A stretch of 64,000 bases of DNA, from contig NZ_BMWG01000013.1 of assembly GCF_014651115.1 (NCBI RefSeq), positions 62,001-126,000 of the forward strand, in the 5' to 3' direction. Origin of the DNA: Streptomyces inusitatus (GTDB lineage Bacteria > Actinomycetota > Actinomycetes > Streptomycetales > Streptomycetaceae). Below the pieces are notes generated by a model. The model did not search any database. It saw only the letters and a program-made list of their open reading frames with translations, and was not told the DNA's origin. Below, in pieces: positions 17,811-26,244 of the stretch (its first letter is position 1; each line of letters starts with the position of its first letter). The position numbers and the translations under genes are program-made.

Positions 17811-17840
17811 GGCAGCGGCAGCGGCAGCGGCAGCGGCAGC
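17811..17840. repeat. (GGCAGC)5 hexanucleotide microsatellite
   Basis: Five perfect copies of GGCAGC lie just beyond the 3' end of the minus-strand SirB1-family gene. They are non-coding and probably vary in copy number between strains. Confidence 0.85.
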
Positions 17841-17851
17841 GCGGTGCGCGC

Positions 17852-18691
17852 TCAGTTCAGCCTCGCTCGGGCCGCCCTGGCCCGTCCCCGGATCGACTCG
17901 GCGGCCGGGGGATCCACCGCGGCCACCAGCTCGGCGTACGCCTCCAGCTCCGCCGCGCCGGTCAGGAAGTCTCCGCGCCGCACGAGCAGTTCCGCCCGCT
18001 CGTGGCGCAGCCGGGCCGGATGGGAGGGCAGCAGCAGCGCCAGCTCCACCGCCCAGAGGCCGACCTCCGAGCGCTCCGGCCGGGCCGCCGCCCAGGCGCG
18101 GATGTTGTTCAGGATCCGCAGCACCCCATCGAGCGTGGACGCCGGGGCCAGCGACGCGGGGTCGAGCGGCGCGCCCGTCGCCCCTGTCACCAGCAGCTCG
18201 GCGTCGGTCCCGGTCAGCGGCCTGCCACCGGCGAAGGGGTCCGCGAGCACCGGCCCGGCGAGGGCGTCGCTCTCCCCGAAGCCGACCACGAAGTGGCCGG
18301 GGAGAGCCACCCCGTACACCGGCGCCCCGGCCCGCCGGGCCACCTCCGACCAGACCACGGAGAGCAGGATCGGCAGTCCCCGGCGGCGGCGCAGCACCTC
18401 GTGCAGCAGGGAGGACTCCAGGCGCTCGTAGTCGCCCGCGGTGCCGTGGAAGCCCTCGCGGCCGCCCAGCAGCTCCGCCAGGGCCGCCGCCCAGCCGTGC
18501 GGGCTCTTCGCCCCGTACGGCAGCTGTCCGGCGAGCCGGTCCAGTTCAATCTGGGCCGCGTCGATCCCGGTCTCGCCCATCGCCGGATCGGCGACCGCGC
18601 CGATCAGCAGGGCGAGCAGCGAGAGGTCGGGGTGCTCCGAGCGGGCCTCCTCGGCGAACCGGTTCCGGTGCTCGGCGCGATCGTCGTGCAT
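17852..18691 (-). CDS. SirB1-family transglutaminase-like protein
   Basis: Cytoplasmic protein (279 aa) of the SirB1/Transglut_core2 family. The core block LLHEVLRRRRGLPILLSVVWSEVARRAG followed by GVALPGHFVVG is the family hallmark. The transglutaminase-type His is present in LPGHF, but the nucleophilic Cys is not obvious, as is usual for this family, so catalysis is doubtful. The C-terminal half is helical and TPR-like (ILNNIRAWAAARPE, LLPSHPARLRHERAELLVRRGD). The ATG at 18691 is chosen over farther upstream starts because homology begins there. Its upstream neighbour, the GNAT gene, is 28 nt away on the same strand, so the two likely form an operon. Confidence 0.82.
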   Translation of the reverse strand: MHDDRAEHRNRFAEEARSEHPDLSLLALLIGAVADPAMGETGIDAAQIELDRLAGQLPYGAKSPHGWAAALAELLGGREGFHGTAGDYERLESSLLHEVLRRRRGLPILLSVVWSEVARRAGAPVYGVALPGHFVVGFGESDALAGPVLADPFAGGRPLTGTDAELLVTGATGAPLDPASLAPASTLDGVLRILNNIRAWAAARPERSEVGLWAVELALLLPSHPARLRHERAELLVRRGDFLTGAAELEAYAELVAAVDPPAAESIRGRARAARARLN

Positions 18692-18719
18692 GTTCACTCG
18701 TACCCGTCTGTCGGGGGTT

Positions 18720-19718
18720 TCAGGGGCCGGGCCGGAAGTGGTGGTAGCTGTGGTGGGTCTCGAAGCCCATGCCCCGGTACAGCGCGCGTGCCCCTTCATT
18801 GTCCGTCTCCACCTGGAGCCAGGCGGCGGACGCCCCCTCCGTCAGCGCCCGCCGGGCGAGCGCGGCCATCACGGCCGTGGCGAGCCCCTGTCTGCGGTGG
18901 GCAGGGTCGACCTCCACGGCCATGAACCCGGCCCACCGGCCGTCGACCACGCACCGGCCGATCGCCGCGGGCACGTCGCCGCCGCCGGACACCGAGGCGA
19001 ACCACACGGAGGGTCCGCTGCCCAGCACCTTCAGCACATGCGCGCCGGCCTCGCCGGAGCGTTGGTAGCGGCGCAGCCACGCCTCGTCGAAGGAGCGCGC
19101 CAGGGTCACCCGGTCCACATCGGCGTCGAGATCGGCGACGGGCGCGAGCCCCGCGATCCGTACGTCGGCCGAGACCTCGCGCCGCCAGCCGCGCGCCGCC
19201 AGCTCGGCGGCGAGTTCCTCCTGGGTCCCGGCGGCCCCGGTCGCGGCCTGTACGTACGGGGGCAGATCCCGCGCCCGGTACCAGTCGTTCACCTGTGCCA
19301 GTGCCTCGGAGAGCGGGACTCCGGGGTCGCCGGTCGGCAGCGCCGAGTTCGCCCGCCGGGTGAACCCGGCGGCGGCCCGCAGCCGCCACTCTCCGAGCGG
19401 TTCGCTCTCCACCGGCTGCCAGGCCCTCGCGGTCACCCGGGTCAGCTCCGCGAAGTCCGTCGCGGGCCCCCGTCTGCGGGCGGGCGCGGCGGGGACGACC
19501 TTGCCCGCGACCAGGGATTCCTCCGGGACGCCGACGGTCTCACCGGTTTTCCGTGTGATCAGCAGCACACCGTTGTCCCAGGATGTGAGAACGCCGACCA
19601 CGTCGGTGAAGGTGGGGCTTTCGGTCGCCATGTCGACAAGGCGTCTGATTGATACCCGTTTGCCTACGTCAAGGGGTGTAATACGGACTTCGAGTCGTCC
19701 GGAGCCGATGAATTCCAC
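18720..19718 (-). CDS. GNAT N-acetyltransferase with N-terminal SH3-like domain (Rv0428c type)
   Basis: Predicted acetyltransferase (332 aa). Residues 1-75 form a small beta-rich domain (LEVRITPLDVGKRVSIRRL, VGVLTSWDNGVLLITRKTGETV), resembling the SH3-like domain fused to GNATs such as M. tuberculosis Rv0428c. The C-terminal GNAT domain has the acetyl-CoA loop HRRQGLATAVM and the closing pattern NEGARALYRGMGFETHHSYHH. It starts with GTG at 19718; an AGGAGG-like site lies about 11 nt upstream. It is divergent from fdxA and upstream of the SirB1-family gene. Substrate unknown. Confidence 0.83.
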   Translation of the reverse strand: MEFIGSGRLEVRITPLDVGKRVSIRRLVDMATESPTFTDVVGVLTSWDNGVLLITRKTGETVGVPEESLVAGKVVPAAPARRRGPATDFAELTRVTARAWQPVESEPLGEWRLRAAAGFTRRANSALPTGDPGVPLSEALAQVNDWYRARDLPPYVQAATGAAGTQEELAAELAARGWRREVSADVRIAGLAPVADLDADVDRVTLARSFDEAWLRRYQRSGEAGAHVLKVLGSGPSVWFASVSGGGDVPAAIGRCVVDGRWAGFMAVEVDPAHRRQGLATAVMAALARRALTEGASAAWLQVETDNEGARALYRGMGFETHHSYHHFRPGP

Positions 19719-19738
19719 AGGTCTGCGAGCCCCTCCTG

Positions 19739-19767
19739 TTCGGATCGTCCTCAGGAACGGAGATACT
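19739..19767 (+). promoter_or_regulatory. Candidate promoter of fdxA
   Basis: TTCGGA (19739-19744), a 17-nt spacer and GATACT (19762-19767) lie 66 nt before the fdxA start, in the divergent gap with the GNAT gene. The -10 is good and the -35 is weak. Confidence 0.45.
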
Positions 19768-19833
19768 AGAGGCGGGCATCGACGACGCCGCGCTCCCGCG
19801 CAAATGCCAGCCCTACCGAGGAGGAACGACAGC

Positions 19834-20151
19834 GTGACCTACGTCATCGCGCAGCCTTGTGTCGACGTCAAGGACAAGGCATGCATCGAGGAGTGCCCCG
19901 TCGACTGCATCTATGAGGGCTCCCGGTCCTTGTACATCCACCCGGACGAATGCGTCGACTGTGGAGCCTGCGAGCCGGTGTGCCCCGTTGAGGCGATCTT
20001 CTACGAGGACGACACTCCGGAGGAGTGGAAGGACTACTACAAGGCGAACGTCGAGTTCTTCGACGAGCTGGGCTCGCCCGGCGGCGCCTCCAAGCTGGGG
20101 CTGATCGAGCGCGACCACCCCTTCGTGGCCTCGCTGCCGCCGCAGGCCTAG
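19834..20151 (+). CDS. fdxA: 7Fe-8S ferredoxin FdxA
   Basis: Small soluble electron carrier (105 aa) with one 3Fe-4S and one 4Fe-4S cluster. Cysteines at 9, 17 and 50 fit the 3Fe cluster, and 21, 40, 43 and 46 fit the 4Fe cluster; Cys25 is the usual extra. The start is GTG 19834 with GAGGAG about 8 nt upstream, giving MTYVIAQPCVD, the standard actinobacterial FdxA N-terminus. It lies 116 nt before dapC in the same direction. Ferredoxins of this type supply electrons to cytochromes P450 and other enzymes. Confidence 0.93.
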   Translation: MTYVIAQPCVDVKDKACIEECPVDCIYEGSRSLYIHPDECVDCGACEPVCPVEAIFYEDDTPEEWKDYYKANVEFFDELGSPGGASKLGLIERDHPFVASLPPQA

Positions 20152-20267
20152 CAGCCCGAGTCCATCACCTTCCGGTCCCGTACGGTCGTCGTCCGTGCGG
20201 GGCCGAGGTGTTCGGGGCCTCGTGCGGCCCCGGGCGCACCGTCACGCGTACGAGAGAGAGAAAGCCC

Positions 20268-21365
20268 GTGTCCGCAGTCTCTTCCCGCCTTCCCGTCTTT
20301 CCCTGGGACCGGCTGGAGCCTTATAAGGCGACGGCCGCGGCTCACGCCGACGGCATCGTGGATCTCTCCGTGGGGACGCCGGTCGACCCGGTCCCGGAGC
20401 TGATCCAGAAGGCGCTGATCGAGGCCGCCGACTCGCCCGGCTACCCCACCGTGTGGGGGACGGTCGCGCTGCGGAACGCGCTCACCGGCTGGGTGGGGGA
20501 GCGTCTCGGCGCGACCGGCGTGACGCACGCCAATGTGCTGCCCGTCGTCGGCTCCAAGGAGCTGGTGGCCTGGCTGCCGACCCAGCTCGGCCTGGGCCCC
20601 GGGGACACGGTGGCCCATCCCCGGCTCGCCTATCCGACGTACGAGGTCGGCGCGCGGCTCTGCGGCGCGAACGCGGTCGCCTACGACGACCCGACGGACC
20701 TGGACCCGGCCGGGCTGAAGCTGCTCTGGCTGAACTCGCCCTCCAACCCCACCGGTCGTGTCCTCGCCAAGGACGAGCTGATCCGGATCGTCGCCTGGGC
20801 CCGTGAGCACGGGGTGCTCGTCTTCAGCGACGAGTGCTATCTCGAACTGGGCTGGGAGGCCGACCCCGTCTCGGTGCTGCACCCCGATGTGTGCGGTGGC
20901 GGGTACGAGGGAGTGGTCGCCGTCCACTCGCTCTCCAAGCGCTCCAATCTGGCCGGGTACCGTGCCGCCTTCATCGCCGGTGACGAGCGGGTGCTGGGCG
21001 AGCTGCTCCAGATCCGCAAGCACGGCGGGATGATGGTCCCCGCGCCGGTCCAGGCGGCCACCGTCGCCGCCCTCGGCGACGACGCCCATGTCGCCGAGCA
21101 GCGCGCGCGGTACGCGGCCCGGCGGGCCGCGCTGCGGGGCGCGCTGGAGGGGCACGGCTTCCGGATCGAGCACAGCGAGGCCAGTCTGTATCTGTGGGCC
21201 ACCCGCGACGAGCCGTGCTGGGAGACGGTGGCGCACCTGGCGGGGCTGGGCATCCTGGTCGCGCCCGGGGACTTCTACGGGCCCGCCGGCGACCGGTTCG
21301 TCCGGGTCGCCTTCACCGCGACCGACGAGCGGGTGGAGGCGGCGGTCAAGCGCCTCGGCGGCTGA
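20268..21365 (+). CDS. dapC: Succinyldiaminopimelate transaminase DapC
   Basis: PLP-dependent class I/II aminotransferase (365 aa) making N-succinyl-L,L-diaminopimelate in lysine and peptidoglycan precursor synthesis. It begins at GTG 20268 (MSAVSSRLPVFPWDRLEPYK), a start typical of actinobacterial DapC, with a purine-rich GAGAGAG site. Family features: YPTVWGTVALRNAL, the NSPSNPTGR loop, SDECYLELGW, and the PLP lysine in SLSKRSNLAGYR (Lys224). Length matches the family. dapE, the next pathway enzyme, is only 1.9 kb downstream, but dapD is not in the window. A strong hairpin ends the gene. Confidence 0.9.
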   Translation: MSAVSSRLPVFPWDRLEPYKATAAAHADGIVDLSVGTPVDPVPELIQKALIEAADSPGYPTVWGTVALRNALTGWVGERLGATGVTHANVLPVVGSKELVAWLPTQLGLGPGDTVAHPRLAYPTYEVGARLCGANAVAYDDPTDLDPAGLKLLWLNSPSNPTGRVLAKDELIRIVAWAREHGVLVFSDECYLELGWEADPVSVLHPDVCGGGYEGVVAVHSLSKRSNLAGYRAAFIAGDERVLGELLQIRKHGGMMVPAPVQAATVAALGDDAHVAEQRARYAARRAALRGALEGHGFRIEHSEASLYLWATRDEPCWETVAHLAGLGILVAPGDFYGPAGDRFVRVAFTATDERVEAAVKRLGG

Positions 21366-21374
21366 GGACGTGTA

Positions 21375-21417
21375 CGCGAAGGGGCCCGGGAGTGTGCGGC
21401 TCCCGGGCCCCTTCGCG
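21375..21417 (+). terminator. Hairpin terminator after dapC
   Basis: A perfect 18-bp stem (21375-21392 with 21400-21417, CGCGAAGGGGCCCGGGAG) with a 7-nt loop lies 9 nt after the dapC stop, between convergent genes. Confidence 0.82.
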
Positions 21418-21435
21418 TGCCTTTCGGTACGCGGC

Positions 21436-21879
21436 TCAGCCCAGCGGCAGGGCGTTCACCGGCAGCTGGTCGGTGGGCAGGCCGCCCGTCGGGCCGGTGG
21501 AGGCGTTGCCCAGGGCGCCGGTCGCGCCGCTCGCGGTGTCGCCGATGACGCCGCCCGCCGTGGCGGCGGTCTCCCCGGCGGCCTTCTGGGCGGCGGGGGT
21601 GGCCGTCCTGCCCGCCTTGCCGACGGTCTTGCCCGCGGTCGGCACGGCCTTCTTGACCGCGTCGCCGCCGGTGTTCCCGACGAGCTGCGAGCCCTTCGAC
21701 GCGGTGCCGTCGGCGGTGGCGGCGACGCTCCCCGCGTCGACGGAGGAGATGCCGCCGAGCGGGTTGGCCGACGAGAGCTCCACGGCGCTCGCGGACGAGG
21801 CCGCGCCGATCACGGGAGCCGCGCCCGCCGCGACGATCAGCGCGACACGGGCGATCCGACGGGTCAGGGGGAGGGACAT
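21436..21879 (-). CDS. Small secreted Ala/Gly/Thr-rich protein
   Basis: Predicted secreted protein (147 aa). The start ATG 21879 has AAGGAG about 5 nt upstream. The first 30 residues form a signal peptide: basic LTRRIAR, a hydrophobic core, and an AxA-type site near SSASA-VELSS. The mature part is low complexity, rich in Gly, Thr, Ala and Val with no cysteine, and ends in QLPVNALPLG. No domain is recognised. Genes like this are sometimes labelled ATP-binding in databases; I see no nucleotide-binding motif. A good minus-strand promoter lies about 180 nt upstream. Confidence 0.75.
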   Translation of the reverse strand: MSLPLTRRIARVALIVAAGAAPVIGAASSASAVELSSANPLGGISSVDAGSVAATADGTASKGSQLVGNTGGDAVKKAVPTAGKTVGKAGRTATPAAQKAAGETAATAGGVIGDTASGATGALGNASTGPTGGLPTDQLPVNALPLG

Positions 21880-22056
21880 GATGCTCCTTGGGACGAGAAG
21901 TGCACGAGAAGTGCTGGAAGGTCTCTGTCGTCCGGCGAGCGGATGGACCGGCCCACCGGACGGTGCCGCCGGTCCGTGCCGTCGGACGCCGTGACAACCG
22001 CTCGGGGGGCGGGGGAAGTTGCGGTGGGCCAAGGTAAAGAATTGGCAATGCGTCGC

Positions 22057-22084
22057 ATTATCAGTCATGGATAAAAACGGGCAA
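22057..22084 (-). promoter_or_regulatory. Candidate promoter of the secreted-protein gene
   Basis: On the minus strand, TTGCCC (22079-22084) and GATAAT (22057-22062) are spaced by 16 nt in an unusually AT-rich patch. This implies a leader of about 170 nt before the start at 21879. The remainder of the 361-nt gap 21880-22240 shows no gene. Confidence 0.55.
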
Positions 22085-22240
22085 ACGCCACTCTTCTTCG
22101 AGGGGTCGCCCAAGGCCGCCGAAGCGTTGCTCCCCAGTGCCGCCAAGGGGTGCGGCCCGAACCGGGCGCGGGGACCGGCACGGTCCGGCCGGGCGGCCGG
22201 CGGCGCGGGCGAACCTCCCTCCTGAGGGGGAGCGTCCGTA

Positions 22241-23188
22241 TCAGCGTGCGACGCGCAGCCGGACGCCGCTGCTCTGCCCGGACGACGCGGACGACGCGGA
22301 AGGCCCGGAACGGTCCTCGGCGCGCCAGCCCTCGTCGGCCCTGGCGGCGCTCCAGACCCGCCCCCCGTAGGCGATCTCCTCGATCCGGAGCCCGTCGGCG
22401 CGGGCCACCGCCCAGTGCGCCAGCTCCCAGCCGCGCCTGGCCGCAGCCCCCTTGTCCGCGCCGCCCGCCGCCGGCACCGGGACGCTGATCTCCCGTACGC
22501 CGGGCGCCGCCGTACGGCCCGGCCCCCCGGAGACGGCGGGCAGCACCTTGGGGCCGAACGCCCGCACCAGCTCGGAGCGGACCCGCGCCGGATCGCCCGC
22601 CTCGGCCGCGCCGTCGCTCCCGACGCAGTTCAGCGTCGCGCCCGCGCGCCCGGTGAGCGCGGCGGCCAGCAGCGCGGCGTCCGGCTCGTGCTTCGCGTAC
22701 GCCTGCGGGAAACCGCTGCGCTGCACCCGCTGGGCGGCGACCGTCAGCGGCAGCCGCGAATAGCCGGGCACCTGGACGAGATGCTCGTAGAACTTCCCCG
22801 CCGAGTACACCGGGTCGAGGATCTGCTTCGGAGTGCCCCAGCCCTTGGACGGCCGCTGCTGGAAGAGCCCCAGCGAGTCCCGGTCGCCGTGCTCGATGTT
22901 GCGCAGCGCCGACTCCTGGAGAGCGGTCGCCAGCGCGATGGTCACCGCCCGCTCCGGCAGGCCCCGGGTGGTGCCCACGGCCGAGATGGTCGCGGCGTTC
23001 GCCGCCATCTCCGGCTGGAGTTCATAGCGCGGACCGCCGCCGGAGCCCGCGCGGACGACACAGCCCGGGGGCGACCCGTCCGAGACGTGCTGCACCACGA
23101 CATAGCCGACCAGCGCCAGCAGTACGACGAACGCAGCCGTGAAACGCGTGAGACGGCTGCGCCGGACGGGAGAGACGGGCTCGGACAC
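22241..23188 (-). CDS. Membrane-anchored lysozyme-like protein
   Basis: Predicted type II membrane protein (315 aa). A basic N-terminus and one helix (about residues 15-33) are followed by an extracytoplasmic domain. Residues 76-130 (GLPERAVTIALATALQESALRN, then DSLGLFQQRPSKGWG) match the pattern of lytic transglycosylase-like domains: a candidate catalytic Glu92 in QES and GLFQ at 107-110. The C-terminal part (from about residue 215) is a separate alpha/beta region ending in a Ser-rich tail. Homologues are often labelled heavy metal transporter, which the sequence does not support. I infer a peptidoglycan-acting or wall-binding role; activity is unproven. Confidence 0.7.
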   Translation of the reverse strand: MSEPVSPVRRSRLTRFTAAFVVLLALVGYVVVQHVSDGSPPGCVVRAGSGGGPRYELQPEMAANAATISAVGTTRGLPERAVTIALATALQESALRNIEHGDRDSLGLFQQRPSKGWGTPKQILDPVYSAGKFYEHLVQVPGYSRLPLTVAAQRVQRSGFPQAYAKHEPDAALLAAALTGRAGATLNCVGSDGAAEAGDPARVRSELVRAFGPKVLPAVSGGPGRTAAPGVREISVPVPAAGGADKGAAARRGWELAHWAVARADGLRIEEIAYGGRVWSAARADEGWRAEDRSGPSASSASSGQSSGVRLRVAR

Positions 23189-23294
23189 CCGCCCACCGTA
23201 CTAGGGTCGGGCGGAGTTGGACCCGGGCCGGTGCCGGGAGTCGGACGGGTTCGGTCCGGGCCCGGGCGGGAAGGGCCGCGCTATCGTCGTGGGC

Positions 23295-24374
23295 ATGTCC
23301 CACACCGCGCTTGACCTCACCCTCGACGCTCCCGCGCTGACCGCCGCACTGGTCGACTTCCCCTCCGTCAGCGGCCAGGAGAAACCTCTCGCGGATGCCA
23401 TCGAGCAGGCCCTGCGCGCGCTGCCCCACCTCACCGTCGACCGGCACGGGAACAATGTGGTCGCGCGCACCCGGCTCGGCCGTGCCGAGCGGGTCGTGCT
23501 CGCCGGGCACATCGACACCGTGCCGATCGCCGACAACGTCCCCTCCCGGCTGGACGAGAACGGCGTGCTCTGGGGCTGCGGCACCAGCGACATGAAGTCC
23601 GGTGTCGCGCTCCAGCTGCGGATCGCCGCCACCGTGCCCGCGCCCAACCGCGATCTCACCTTCGTCTTCTACGACAACGAGGAGGTCGCGGCCCACCTCA
23701 ACGGTCTCGGCCATGTCGCCGAGGCGCATCCCGACTGGCTGGAGGGCGACTTCGCCGTACTCCTGGAGCCCTCCGACGCCGAGGTCGAGGGGGGCTGCCA
23801 GGGCACCCTGCGGGTCCTGCTGCGGACGGAGGGGGAGCGGGCGCACTCCGCGCGCTCCTGGATGGGCTCCAACGCGATCCACGCCGCCGGGCCGATCCTG
23901 GCCCGCCTCGCCGCGTACGAGCCGAGGCGGCCGGTGATCGACGGGCTGGAGTACCGGGAGGGCCTCAACGCGGTACGGATCGAGGGCGGCGTCGCCAACA
24001 ACGTCATCCCCGACGAGTGCGTCGTCACCGTGAACTACCGGTACGCGCCGGACCGGAGCGAGGCCGAGGCCATCGCCCATGTGCGGGAGGTCTTCGAGGG
24101 CTGCGGCGTCGCCGGGTTCACCGTGGACGACCACTCGGGCGGCGCGCTGCCCGGGCTCTCGCACCCGGCCGCCGCCGCCTTCATGGCGGCCGTCGGCGGC
24201 AGCGCCCGGCCCAAATTCGGCTGGACGGACGTCTCGCGCTTCAGCGCGCTCGGCGTGCCCGCCGTGAACTACGGACCGGGGGACGCGCTCTACGCCCACA
24301 AGCGGGACGAGCACGTGGCCGTGGAGAAGATCACACACTGTGAAAATCGGCTACGGGAGTGGCTGACGTCCTGA
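23295..24374 (+). CDS. dapE: Succinyldiaminopimelate desuccinylase DapE
   Basis: Zinc metallopeptidase-fold enzyme (M20 family, 359 aa) that releases L,L-diaminopimelate and succinate. Metal-site residues are visible: His72 (AGHIDTVP), Asp99 (GTSDMKSG), Glu129/Glu130 (YDNEEVAA) and the C-terminal His in YAHKRDEHV. A dimerisation lid domain sits between. The start is ATG 23295 and the length matches actinobacterial DapE. It is divergent from the lysozyme-like gene and lies 71 nt before the LOG-family gene. Together with dapC it supports a succinylase-branch lysine pathway. Confidence 0.92.
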   Translation: MSHTALDLTLDAPALTAALVDFPSVSGQEKPLADAIEQALRALPHLTVDRHGNNVVARTRLGRAERVVLAGHIDTVPIADNVPSRLDENGVLWGCGTSDMKSGVALQLRIAATVPAPNRDLTFVFYDNEEVAAHLNGLGHVAEAHPDWLEGDFAVLLEPSDAEVEGGCQGTLRVLLRTEGERAHSARSWMGSNAIHAAGPILARLAAYEPRRPVIDGLEYREGLNAVRIEGGVANNVIPDECVVTVNYRYAPDRSEAEAIAHVREVFEGCGVAGFTVDDHSGGALPGLSHPAAAAFMAAVGGSARPKFGWTDVSRFSALGVPAVNYGPGDALYAHKRDEHVAVEKITHCENRLREWLTS

Positions 24375-24445
24375 GTTTCCCCTCTTGTCGCCTTCGTCGA
24401 CCTACCCTGGGGACCGGCAACGATGTTCGGCGGAGGGAGCAGGTC

Positions 24446-25195
24446 ATGGGCAACCCCGAGGGTGCGCGATCGTTCGAGGAGCGGAGGCAGGGACCGGTGC
24501 TGCGCCGCAGGGAGCAGGTGCAGCCCGGGACCACGGACCAGCGGCTGCTGGACACCGAGGGCGACTCCGAGTGGGTGCACACCGACCCCTGGCGGGTCAT
24601 GCGCATCCAGTCCGAGTTCGTGGAGGGCTTCGGCGCGCTCGCCGAACTGCCCAGCGCGATCAGCGTCTTCGGCTCGGCCCGCACCCCGGTCGACACCCCC
24701 GAGTACGAGGCGGGCATCCGCATCGGCAAGGCCCTGGTGGACGCGGGCTTCGCGGTGATCACGGGCGGTGGCCCGGGCGCGATGGAGGCGGCGAACCGGG
24801 GCGCCCGGGAGGCCAAGGGCATCTCGGTGGGCCTGGGCATCGAGCTCCCCTTCGAACAGGGGATCAATCAGCATGTCGACATCGGGGTGAACTTCCGCTA
24901 CTTCTTCGTCCGCAAGACGATGTTCGTGAAGTACGCCTCGGGCTTCGTGGTCCTCCCCGGCGGCCTGGGCACCCTCGACGAGCTGTTCGAGGCGCTCACC
25001 CTGGTGCAGACGGGCAAGGTGACCCGCTTCCCGATCGTGCTGTTCGGGACGGAGTACTGGAGCGGCCTGGTGGACTGGCTGCGGAACACGGTGGTGGCAC
25101 AGGGGAAGGCCTCGGAGCGGGATCTGCTGCTCTTCCATGTGACGGACGACGTCGACGAGGCGGTCTCCCTGGTGACGAAGGAGACGGGGCTCTAG
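24446..25195 (+). CDS. LOG-family (TIGR00730) nucleotide phosphoribohydrolase
   Basis: Cytoplasmic Rossmann-fold protein (249 aa) of the LONELY GUY family, known to release free bases or cytokinins from nucleoside 5'-monophosphates. Diagnostic motifs are GGGPGAMEAANRGA and PGGLGTLDE (residues 171-179), the latter carrying the catalytic Glu. An N-terminal extension of about 60 residues rich in Arg/Gln/Glu precedes the core, as in actinobacterial long LOG proteins. ATG 24446 follows GGAGGG by about 9 nt. It follows dapE directly, an arrangement also found in mycobacteria (Rv1202-Rv1205). The physiological substrate in bacteria is uncertain. Confidence 0.87.
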   Translation: MGNPEGARSFEERRQGPVLRRREQVQPGTTDQRLLDTEGDSEWVHTDPWRVMRIQSEFVEGFGALAELPSAISVFGSARTPVDTPEYEAGIRIGKALVDAGFAVITGGGPGAMEAANRGAREAKGISVGLGIELPFEQGINQHVDIGVNFRYFFVRKTMFVKYASGFVVLPGGLGTLDELFEALTLVQTGKVTRFPIVLFGTEYWSGLVDWLRNTVVAQGKASERDLLLFHVTDDVDEAVSLVTKETGL

Positions 25196-25216
25196 AGCTG
25201 CTCTAGAGCCCTCGTC

Positions 25217-25265
25217 CCACCCGGTGCGGGCCGGTCCCGGTATCCGGCCCGGCCCGCACGGGTGG
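25217..25265. terminator. Convergent hairpin between LOG-family and folP-like genes
   Basis: CCACCCG(G)TGCGGGCC at 25217-25232 pairs with GGCCCGCACGGGTGG at 25251-25265, with one bulge. It lies between two convergent genes and may serve both. Confidence 0.65.
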
Positions 25266-25267
25266 TC

Positions 25268-26128
25268 TCAGGCGAGGCCCCGGCGGGCCACCGAGGGTTC
25301 GCGGTGGCCCGCGATCGTGGCGACCATGTCCAGCACCTGACGGGTCTCCGCCACCTCGTGCACCCGGTACACCTGTGCCCCCAGCCACGCCGAGACGGCC
25401 GTCGTCGCGAGCGTCCCGATCACCCGCTCCTTCACCGGGCGGTCCAGCGTCTCCCCGACGAAGTCCTTGTTCGACAGCGAGACCAGCACCGGCCACCCCG
25501 TCTCCACCAGCTCCCCGAGCCGGCGCGTGGCCTCCAGCGAGTGCCGGGTGTTCTTCCCGAAGTCATGACCGGGGTCGATCATGATCCCGTCCCGTCGCAC
25601 CCCCAGCTCCACCGCCCGCTCGGCCAGCCCCAGCGTCACCCGCAGGATGTCCGCCACCACGTCGTCGTAGGCGATCCGGTGCGGCCTGGTCCTCGGCTCG
25701 GCGCCGCCCGCGTGGGTGCAGACCAGACCCGCGCCGTACCGCGCGGCGACCTCCGCGAGTCTCGGGTCCACCCCGCCCCACGCGTCGTTCAGCAGATCCG
25801 CGCCCGCCTCGCAGACCGCCTCGCCCACATCGTGCCGCCAGGTGTCCACGCTGATCACCACATCGGGGAAGCGTCTGCGCACCTCGGCCACGAAACCGAC
25901 CGTCCGGCGCGCCTCCTCCGCCGCCGTGACCTCCTCCCCGGGACCGGCCTTGACCCCGCCGATGTCGATGATGGCGGCACCCTCCGACACCGCCCGCTCG
26001 ACCCGGGCGAGCGCCGGCTCGTCGTGGAACGTCGCGCCCTGGTCGTAGAACGAGTCGGGCGTACGGTTGACGATCGCCATGATCACCGGCTCACGTGTGT
26101 CGAATTCACGCTGTCCCAGCCGCAGCAT
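25268..26128 (-). CDS. FolP2-like dihydropteroate synthase homologue
   Basis: TIM-barrel protein (286 aa) of the dihydropteroate synthase family. It keeps the overall fold signatures (MAIVNRTPDSFYDQG, ISVDTWR, INDAWGG-type LLNDAWGG, DPGHDFGK) but departs at pterin and pABA contact sites. The usual GGESTRPG loop reads GGVKAGPG (residues 57-64) and the C-terminal SRK(S/R) motif reads SNKDF (219-223). These departures match mycobacterial FolP2 (Rv1207), which is reported not to substitute for FolP1. I therefore expect it not to be the folate enzyme; a canonical folP should lie elsewhere. Context (LOG gene before, DivIVA-like and tag after) is the same as in mycobacteria. Confidence 0.85.
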   Translation of the reverse strand: MLRLGQREFDTREPVIMAIVNRTPDSFYDQGATFHDEPALARVERAVSEGAAIIDIGGVKAGPGEEVTAAEEARRTVGFVAEVRRRFPDVVISVDTWRHDVGEAVCEAGADLLNDAWGGVDPRLAEVAARYGAGLVCTHAGGAEPRTRPHRIAYDDVVADILRVTLGLAERAVELGVRRDGIMIDPGHDFGKNTRHSLEATRRLGELVETGWPVLVSLSNKDFVGETLDRPVKERVIGTLATTAVSAWLGAQVYRVHEVAETRQVLDMVATIAGHREPSVARRGLA

Positions 26129-26244
26129 CAGCGGTATTCCTCCTCAGGTCGTCCGGCTGCGACCCTAACTGTCACACCGGCGTGGCACGATCAGCCGGGA
26201 CAGTTTCCGTCCGGCGACCCGCCGGAGGCCGGGGAGGATCGTTC

